From CAADGU01 sp964581605 (GTDB lineage Bacteria; Chloroflexota; Anaerolineae; Promineifilales; Promineifilaceae): a DNA stretch of 48,166 nt. The first letter of the stretch is position 1, and each line of letters starts with the position of its first letter. The DNA lies in contig CAZOPF010000039.1 of NCBI GenBank assembly GCA_964581605.1, positions 1 to 48,166 of the forward strand. Reading direction: 5' to 3'. Under the pieces are notes generated by a model. That model saw only the letters and a list, made by a program, of their open reading frames with translations, was not told where the DNA came from and did not search any database. Positions 42,027 to 48,166 of the stretch are shown here, piece after piece. Position numbers and translations under genes: made by a program.

Positions 42027-43793
42027 ATGAGCAAATCCCCTATTTCCCCGGATGATTGTTTTGATTTTGTGATTATTGGCTCTGGCTTTGGTGGCAGTGT
42101 GTCTGCCATGCGGCTCTCTGAGAAAGGCTATCGCGTCCTGGTCTTGGAGCGCGGCAAACGTTACTCCGCTTCTGATTTTCCCAAAACCAACTGGAATGTA
42201 TTCAAATATCTCTGGCTGCCGGCCGCACGTTGTTTTGGCATCATGGGTATCAACTTTCTGAATGATATTGTGATCCTCAATGGCAGCGGTGTGGGCGGTG
42301 GCAGCCTGGTGTATGCCAGCACCCATATCCAGCCGCCAGACCGGTTTTTTGAGGCGGAAGAGTGGCGCGATCTGGCCGATTGGAAGACAGAGTTGATGCC
42401 ATTTTATGCTACAGCAAACCGCATGTTGGGCACGGCCGAAAACCCCAAGTTATGGCCGGCCGACTATCGGCTGTATGAAATTGCGAAAGAGCTAAAACGG
42501 GAGCATACGTTTACACCCACGCCGGTTGGCATTTTCTTTGGCGAACCGGGCAAAGTGGTAGCCGACCCTTATTTTGATGGCGAAGGGCCAGACCGGGCCG
42601 GCTGCATTCACTGTGGTGGTTGCATGGTGGGCTGCAAACACAATGCCAAGAACACACTGGACAAGAACTACCTCTATCTGGCAGAAAAATGGGGGGCACA
42701 GGTGCGGGCTGAGGCGAATGTGTTGGATATACGGCCGTTCTACGACCCTCAGACCGATGATGCCCGCTACGAAATCATCTATGAACGCACTACCGACTGG
42801 CTCTACAAGCGCAAGAGTAGCATCCGTGCCCGGAATGTGGTGGTATCGGCCGGCGTTTTGGGTACCGTCAACTTGTTGCTACGCTGCCGCGATGAAACAC
42901 AAAGTTTGCCGCTGCTCTCCAGGCGGCTTGGTGTGCATGTGCGCAGCAACAGCGAAGCCTTTTCTGGTGCTACGGCCCGAACCGGCAAAGTAGATTATTC
43001 ACAAGGAGTGGCTATCACTTCCCATTTCTGGATCAATGATGTTACCAGTGTAGAACCGGTGCGTTATCCACGTGGTTCCTCGTTCATTCGCAATTTGACC
43101 GTGCCACTGGTGGATTTGAGCGGCTCAGCCTGGCAGCGTATGGGGCGCTTTATTATCTATGGCCTTAGAAATCCGTATGACTTCTTGAAAGCACGCATTT
43201 TGCCCGATTGGTCGAGAGATACTACCATTTTGATGATTATGCAGACGGTGGAGAACCGATTGAATTTGAAGCACGGCCGTAACCTGTTCACCTTGGGACG
43301 CAAAGGATTGGTAACAGAACAGGACAGCCACCTGCCAATTCCCACGATTATTGATGCGGGGCAGTATGTGGTAAAACGCTTTACGGAACTGTCTGATGGG
43401 GCGGCAATGGGCAGCATTCAGGAGTTGTTGCTGGATATTCCCACGACAGCTCATATTCTGGGGGGGTGCAACATTGGGGCTGATGCCGATTCGGGGGTCG
43501 TGAACACCAAACAAGAGGTGTTCAATTATCCCGGCCTGTATGTGGTGGATGGTTCGGTAATTCCGGCCAATCTGGGTGTGAATCCCAGTTTGACCATTAC
43601 GGCTTTGGCGGAGCGGGCGATGAGTCTGATTCCGAACAAGGAGGAAGCGGAGGAGGTACGGCCGTTGACCCGCCCCACTTCCCTGCCCCAACCCGCTGCC
43701 CGGGCCAACCAGGTGAAAAAGGTGCTGGCTTTTGGTACAGTTGGTATTCTGGCAACTGCGGTTGCCTTTAGCCTCTTAAAACGCAAGCTGTAG
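42027..43793 (+). CDS. GMC-type FAD oxidoreductase (cholesterol/long-chain alcohol oxidase-like) with C-terminal membrane anchor
   Basis: 588 residues from ATG 42027. FAD-binding GSGFGG is at 18-23, and a second flavin segment is VVVSAGVLGTVNLLL. A cysteine cluster CIHCGGC-MVGCKHNAKNT (Cys193, 196, 199, 203) is typical of a subgroup of this family and could bind an Fe-S centre or be structural. The end LGGCNIGADADSGVVN, VVDGSVIPANLGVNPSLTITALAE closes the fold. The last 25 residues are a hydrophobic helix with a basic end (FGTVGILATAVAFSLLKRKL). It likely oxidises an alcohol and passes product to the next gene. Confidence 0.88.
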   Translation: MSKSPISPDDCFDFVIIGSGFGGSVSAMRLSEKGYRVLVLERGKRYSASDFPKTNWNVFKYLWLPAARCFGIMGINFLNDIVILNGSGVGGGSLVYASTHIQPPDRFFEAEEWRDLADWKTELMPFYATANRMLGTAENPKLWPADYRLYEIAKELKREHTFTPTPVGIFFGEPGKVVADPYFDGEGPDRAGCIHCGGCMVGCKHNAKNTLDKNYLYLAEKWGAQVRAEANVLDIRPFYDPQTDDARYEIIYERTTDWLYKRKSSIRARNVVVSAGVLGTVNLLLRCRDETQSLPLLSRRLGVHVRSNSEAFSGATARTGKVDYSQGVAITSHFWINDVTSVEPVRYPRGSSFIRNLTVPLVDLSGSAWQRMGRFIIYGLRNPYDFLKARILPDWSRDTTILMIMQTVENRLNLKHGRNLFTLGRKGLVTEQDSHLPIPTIIDAGQYVVKRFTELSDGAAMGSIQELLLDIPTTAHILGGCNIGADADSGVVNTKQEVFNYPGLYVVDGSVIPANLGVNPSLTITALAERAMSLIPNKEEAEEVRPLTRPTSLPQPAARANQVKKVLAFGTVGILATAVAFSLLKRKL

Positions 43794-43838
43794 TGGCTGG
43801 TGGTTGGTGGTCTATACGAGCCGCCAGCCACCAGCAAC
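43793..43838. repeat. Hairpin of TGGCTGGTGGTTGG type
   Basis: GTGGCTGGTGGTTGGTGG (43793-43810) is followed by CCGCCAGCCACCAGCAAC (43821-43838). It fills the gap between the GMC stop and the dehydrogenase ribosome site and includes the stop region. Confidence 0.7.
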
Positions 43839-43851
43839 GAGGAGATCAATC

Positions 43852-45507
43852 ATGGGTGTAACGACTGTAAAGGGCCGGACGCTGAACGGCCGTGTGGAAA
43901 CCCTCCCTTTTATCAACCCCGCCACCAGTGAGCAATTTGGCGAAGTGACCACTGCTACACAGGCCGATGTCACGGCCGCCCGGCAGGAGATGGCCGCTGC
44001 TGCCAAAGTGTGGGCCGCCAAACCGCTCAAAGAGCGCATCCGCATCTTGCGCAAACTGCAAACCTTGTTGATTGAGGAACTGGATGAGATGACGGCCGTG
44101 ATGAACCAGGACAACGGCAAGAGTCGGCAGGATGCCCTGATTGAAGTTTTTGTCACCGTTGATCTCATGTCACAATACTTAAAACAGGCACCCCATTGGC
44201 TGCGCCGCCGCCGTATTTCGCCCGGCTTGCAAATTTTCAAGCAGTGTTATGTGGAACATAAACCACATGGGGTTGTAGCCGTTATTGGCCCCTGGAATTA
44301 CCCGTTTGTGCTGCTTGTGCCACCGATTTTTTCCGCTTTGCTGGCCGGAAATGCCGTGATAGCCAAACCTTCAGAGGTTACGGCCGCCACCGGTGTACTG
44401 ATTGAAAGTCTCTTTAAGCGGATTCCTGAGTTAGCTCCTTTTGTGCGGTTTTTGCATGGTGACGGCCGTGTGGGAGCCGCCCTGGTGCAATCCAAACCAG
44501 ACCTGATTTACCTGACAGGTTCGGTGGCTACCGGCAAAAAGATCATGCAGGCCGCTGCTGAAAACCTGACGCCGGTCATCTTTGAATTGGGCAGTAAAGA
44601 TCCCATGATTGTGCTGGAAGATGCAGACATTCCCCAGGCCGCTAAATGGGGCGTGTGGGGTGCTTTTTATAACACCGGGCAAACATGTGTCTCGGTAGAA
44701 CGGGTGTATGTAGCAGCCCCTGTCTATGATCAGTTTGTGCAGGCTGTGTTAGACGAAGTCGGCCGTTTAGAAATTGGCTATTCGCCTGATGTCAAAAATT
44801 CGTTTCATCTGGGGCCGCTTACCTTCCAGCGGCAAATTGACATTATTGAAGACCATTTGCAAGATGCTCTGGCGAAAGGGGCCAAAATTATCGCCGGCGG
44901 TAAACGAGATGGCATGTTTATGCAGCCCACTGTAATAGTGAATGTAGACCACACGATGAAACTGATGCAGGATGAAACGTTTGGGCCTATCATGCCCATA
45001 ATGAAAGTGGCCGATGAAACAGATGCCATCCACCTGGCCAATCATTCCTATATGGGACTGGGAGCATCAGTATGGAGCCGTGACCTGAAACGAGCTGAGC
45101 GAATTGCACACCAATTGGAAACTGGTTCAGTGAACATCAATGACACGATCACTCATTTTGCCATTCCCAATTTGCCTTTTGGTGGTGTAAAGCAGTCGGG
45201 CAACGGCCGTGCCCATGGCGAAGAAGATTTGCTGCAATTCACCTCCAGCCGGGCTTATATCGTCAGCCCTGGCCCCCACCCCCTGGACATTGCCACCATT
45301 CTCCGCCGCCCCAATACCTACAACCTGAACAAAGCCATTCTCAAAGTCGTTTTTGGTACTACGCCCCAACAAAAGCTAGAGCCATTGACAGAACTATTGC
45401 CCATAGAACCGGCAGATTTAAAACCAGCCACAAAATTTGCCCTGTTTGCCGGTATAGCCGTGACTGCATTGACAATTTTGGCAACACTCAGCCGTCGTAA
45501 AAGCTAA
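43852..45507 (+). CDS. Aldehyde dehydrogenase with C-terminal membrane anchor
   Basis: 551 residues from ATG 43852 (GAGGAGA upstream). Glu245 in FELGSKDPMIV, Cys279 in NTGQTCVSVERV, the NAD-binding GPWNYPF loop and LTGS are intact, so it should oxidise aldehydes to acids with NAD(P). The last 35 residues are PATKFALFAGIAVTALTIL plus a basic end, a membrane anchor like that of the GMC protein upstream. It pairs with the GMC enzyme as an alcohol-to-aldehyde-to-acid route at the membrane (inference). Confidence 0.92.
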   Translation: MGVTTVKGRTLNGRVETLPFINPATSEQFGEVTTATQADVTAARQEMAAAAKVWAAKPLKERIRILRKLQTLLIEELDEMTAVMNQDNGKSRQDALIEVFVTVDLMSQYLKQAPHWLRRRRISPGLQIFKQCYVEHKPHGVVAVIGPWNYPFVLLVPPIFSALLAGNAVIAKPSEVTAATGVLIESLFKRIPELAPFVRFLHGDGRVGAALVQSKPDLIYLTGSVATGKKIMQAAAENLTPVIFELGSKDPMIVLEDADIPQAAKWGVWGAFYNTGQTCVSVERVYVAAPVYDQFVQAVLDEVGRLEIGYSPDVKNSFHLGPLTFQRQIDIIEDHLQDALAKGAKIIAGGKRDGMFMQPTVIVNVDHTMKLMQDETFGPIMPIMKVADETDAIHLANHSYMGLGASVWSRDLKRAERIAHQLETGSVNINDTITHFAIPNLPFGGVKQSGNGRAHGEEDLLQFTSSRAYIVSPGPHPLDIATILRRPNTYNLNKAILKVVFGTTPQQKLEPLTELLPIEPADLKPATKFALFAGIAVTALTILATLSRRKS

Positions 45508-45525
45508 TGTCGGAAAGTCGTTAAA

Positions 45526-45565
45526 CAAAAAAGCGATCCTGATCTTGGTCAGGATCGCTTTTTTT
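45526..45565. terminator. Bidirectional terminator
   Basis: AAAAAAGCGATCCTGA pairs with TCAGGATCGCTTTTTT around TCTTGG. T-tracts on both strands serve the aldehyde dehydrogenase and the convergent protease gene. Confidence 0.93.
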
Positions 45566-45582
45566 ATGACCTGCTCATAACT

Positions 45583-46755
45583 TTAGCTGCCAGACGGCCG
45601 TGCCTGCAATACCAACGGAATCGTCAACACCTGCCCATTGCGCAATACATCCAACTGCACAGTCTGGCCGACGGCCGTATACTGCACAATATAGCCCAAC
45701 AAATCATCGAACGTTGTAATGGGCTTATTGTCAATCGCCACGATCACATCACCGCCCAGGCCATTGTTATTGGCAGCTTGCAAACCGGCCTGAGCCGCCG
45801 GGCCACCAGAAACAACACTGCTCACCAAAATCCCACGCTGTTCACTGCCAAAGCCCAATTCACCGGCATTACTGGCCGTCAGTTCCAGCCCGGAAATACC
45901 CATCCAGGGGTGTTGGGCGGCGCCATTAGCAATCAATTGCGGTACCACCGCCTTCACAATGTTGGCCGGGATGGCATAACCAATGCCTGTTGACCCACGA
46001 ATGGGTGATTCAATGCGCGAATTGACACCAATGACACGGCCGTGCAAATCCAGCAATGGCCCACCGGAATTACCCGGATTGATGGCGGCATCCGTCTGAA
46101 TAATGTCCGGCACCTGGAATGTGCCCTCCGGGAAACTCCGGTTCAGTGCAGAAATGATGCCCGTCGTCATACTACTTTCCAGCCCAAAGGGACTACCAAT
46201 AGCGACTACAATTTGCCCGACTTTTAGCGCGTCGGAATCAGTCAACTCAACGGCCGTCAAAGCCAGCCCCGCCGGGTCCACCTGAATCACGGCCAGGTCT
46301 GATGAGGGGTCTGTGCCCACAATGGTTGCAGGAACGGCACGGCCGTCCGTAAACCGCACCTCTAATATTTGTGCCCCTTCGACGACATGATTATTGGTCA
46401 CAATATGCCCGGTCAGGTCATATACAAATCCGGAGCCTTGCCCATTGCCCACATTGATATGGACTACGGCCGGGCTAACCTGTTCATACAACTCAATAAA
46501 TGCCTGTTCCTGCGCCAGCACATCGGCCGGTACAGCAATTGGTTCAGCCAATGACGCCGATGTATCGCCCAACTCGGCAGTGACCGGCGGGGCAATTTCG
46601 ACTGTGTTTGGGGCGGTTAGGGGAGGGAGGGTTACGGCCGTGTCAGCCACTGTTTCCATTTGTGGAGACTCTTCGGTAAAGCTGCTGCATCCAGAAATTA
46701 ACAAGGTAATCAACAAAACAACAACGGGGACGGATTTAATGGACAAACTGTTCAT
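45583..46755 (-). CDS. HtrA/DegP-like lipoprotein serine protease with PDZ domain
   Basis: 390 residues. Signal ends in ISGC (Cys23), then a linker rich in Thr, Pro and Glu to about 80. The trypsin-like domain has His123 (TNNHVV), Asp153 (SSDLAVI) and Ser230 (NPGNSGGPL). One PDZ domain spans about 290-385 (GILVSSVVSGGPAAQAGL, GDVIVAIDNKPI). It degrades misfolded proteins outside the membrane. Leftward, divergent from the HD gene. Confidence 0.93.
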   Translation of the reverse strand: MNSLSIKSVPVVVLLITLLISGCSSFTEESPQMETVADTAVTLPPLTAPNTVEIAPPVTAELGDTSASLAEPIAVPADVLAQEQAFIELYEQVSPAVVHINVGNGQGSGFVYDLTGHIVTNNHVVEGAQILEVRFTDGRAVPATIVGTDPSSDLAVIQVDPAGLALTAVELTDSDALKVGQIVVAIGSPFGLESSMTTGIISALNRSFPEGTFQVPDIIQTDAAINPGNSGGPLLDLHGRVIGVNSRIESPIRGSTGIGYAIPANIVKAVVPQLIANGAAQHPWMGISGLELTASNAGELGFGSEQRGILVSSVVSGGPAAQAGLQAANNNGLGGDVIVAIDNKPITTFDDLLGYIVQYTAVGQTVQLDVLRNGQVLTIPLVLQARPSGS

Positions 46756-46992
46756 GTGTTCTCCTTATGAGGCACTCATCCAAACAGATAGGATGCACCC
46801 GGCCAGAGGCGGCGAACGCGCCCATAATCTGCTATCATGGTTGCCATCACATAAATATGGGACTCAATAGAATCAACGAAACCCATTGTGGGTGTAGCTG
46901 GTAAAAAATTTGTAAAGCCAGCCTGAGACGAATGTGATAAAACGTGATGCGTGAAATTTTCTGGTTACATATCACGCTACAGGTAGACAACT

Positions 46993-47631
46993 ATGAATTG
47001 GCAGCGATGGGAACCAAAGTTTGAACAATTTGTCCAGGCACAAATGACAACTGATCCAGCTCACGATATGGCTCATATTCGCCGAGTGGTTCGCAATGCC
47101 CGTCGTTTTGCCCAGGCAGAAGGGGCATTATTGGAAGTTGTGTTACCGGCGGCCTGGCTGCATGATTGTGTGGTGGTGCCAAAAAATTCCCCCCAACGAC
47201 CGTATGCCAGTCAATTAGCAGCAGACACGGCCGTTACCTTCCTGCACCAGCAAGAGTACCCACACCAATACCTGGACGGAATCGCCCACGCCATTGCCGC
47301 CCACAGCTTTTCCGCCAAAATCATTCCCACCACCCTCGAAGCGAAAGTGGTGCAAGACGCCGACCGGGTAGATGCTATCGGTGCCATTGGTATCGCTCGT
47401 TGTTTTGCGTTGGGGGGGATGTTGGCACGGCCGTTATATGCTGAGACTGATCCATTCTGTGAACATCGCACACCAGATGATGGCAAAGCTAGCCTGGATC
47501 ACTTCTATACCAAACTACTGACGTTGGCTGATACCATGCAAACAGAAACAGGGCGGCGAGAGGCTCACGGCCGTAGGCACTTCATTCAAAACTACCTGGC
47601 ACAGCTCAGACAAGAAATAGATTCTAAATAA
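46993..47631 (+). CDS. HD-domain phosphohydrolase (YedJ-like)
   Basis: 212 residues. HDMAHIRRVVRNARRFA starts the HD fold; AAWLHDCVVV carries the HD pair; AHSFSAK and QDADRVDAIGAIGIARCF (the conserved D/R patch) complete the metal site. Fits the family of uncharacterised HD hydrolases that includes YedJ. CAGGTAG lies upstream as a weak ribosome site. Cellular substrate unknown, likely a nucleotide or phosphoester. Confidence 0.88.
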   Translation: MNWQRWEPKFEQFVQAQMTTDPAHDMAHIRRVVRNARRFAQAEGALLEVVLPAAWLHDCVVVPKNSPQRPYASQLAADTAVTFLHQQEYPHQYLDGIAHAIAAHSFSAKIIPTTLEAKVVQDADRVDAIGAIGIARCFALGGMLARPLYAETDPFCEHRTPDDGKASLDHFYTKLLTLADTMQTETGRREAHGRRHFIQNYLAQLRQEIDSK

Positions 47632-47789
47632 AAAATAAGTTACCTGCTCCTTCCTTGCCCCCTTCAACTTCCTGGTTAAATGAACCACATCGGTGAGTAA
47701 TTACGAAGAGACAACGGCTTTGCAGCAGTAAAAAAATAGCCACTATCGAATCCAAAACTACAACTTTCGCTGAAAAGCCAGCAAATCCC

Positions 47790-47818
47790 TTGACACGCCC
47801 CACCAAGAAAGTTATAAT
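47790..47818 (+). promoter_or_regulatory. rRNA operon promoter
   Basis: Perfect consensus TTGACA (47790-47795), 17-nt spacer, TATAAT (47813-47818). The expected start is near 47825, giving a leader of about 215 nt before 16S. Confidence 0.88.
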
Positions 47819-47895
47819 CCCCGACTGTCACTGCAATAGAGGATGTCGCCCAACTAAAAAGCACATCAATAAAAAGAAATAACGAGAAAATAAAG

Positions 47896-47923
47896 AAAGT
47901 CGACTCTTTCGAGTCGCTTTTTT
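47896..47923 (+). terminator. Terminator-like hairpin in the rRNA leader
   Basis: AAAG-T-CGACTC pairs with GAGTCG-CTTT around TTTC, followed by TTTTTT. Within an rRNA leader this may be a block bypassed by antitermination or an attenuation point. The rest of the 407-nt stretch 47632-48038 shows only the promoter, this hairpin and a small TCCGT/ACGGA hairpin before 16S. Confidence 0.8.
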
Positions 47924-48038
47924 GTCTCCGTTATATTTGCAGAACCAGAACCTTGACAACTGAAAAGTGGTAAGAACAAAAATAAACCTTAATCAATTGT
48001 TTGAACAGTAGTCCGTTTGAGTACGGATATAACTCTTT

Positions 48039-48166
<128 letters not shown>

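Overview
The window is bacterial chromosome, most probably from a Chloroflexota lineage (Anaerolineae or a relative). That placement is inference from gene content: an LLM/F420-type oxidoreductase, a degraded HTH-kinase-WD40 protein, DUF4173, DUF1361, DUF6504 and DUF6295 proteins, lipoproteins with long low-complexity linkers, leaderless promoters, and the first ~130 nt of a 16S rRNA gene at the right edge. A 100-N scaffold gap lies at 2625-2724.

Layout. 1-9447 is read leftwards: an APH-type kinase cut by the edge, an acyl-CoA dehydrogenase, a four-helix-bundle protein, an LLM oxidoreductase whose 3' end dissolves into a 21-bp tandem repeat at the gap, a lipoprotein, an acyl-CoA carboxylase beta subunit, a type II restriction-modification pair, an SDR and an alpha/beta hydrolase. 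9498-17282 is the accessory zone: two small envelope proteins, a damaged HTH-kinase-WD40 gene, the 3' scrap of a second copy, a MazF-type toxin-antitoxin pair, a decayed AF2212/PIN pair, a DUF6295 protein, a dienelactone-hydrolase-like enzyme and a Bro-N protein. 17387-21334 is an NMT1/THI5-type ABC importer operon (permease, ATPase, permease, lipoprotein). Threonine synthase follows on the other strand.

23203-26444 holds an ExeA/TniB-like AAA ATPase, an AT-hook-like protein, an unfamiliar winged-helix-like protein and, between them, two apparent small RNAs with their own promoters and terminators. This is the best candidate for something undescribed. 26480-36801 carries an MBL hydrolase, a NarL-type two-component pair, a run of membrane proteins, a radical SAM-HhH protein, a beta-propeller lipoprotein and a DUF6504 protein. 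36802-47631 carries an aldo/keto reductase, an SH3 lipoprotein, an OmpR-type regulator, ParAB, a GMC oxidoreductase-aldehyde dehydrogenase operon with matching C-terminal membrane anchors, an HtrA lipoprotein protease and an HD hydrolase. The rRNA promoter and leader then lead into 16S.

Two sequence-wide patterns stand out. The palindromic octamer ACGGCCGT occurs about 95 times by hand count (about one expected by composition), in every reading frame and between genes, much like HIP1 of cyanobacteria. Most gene ends also carry long hairpins whose arms are short quasi-tandem repeats; one sits in frame inside a coding sequence.
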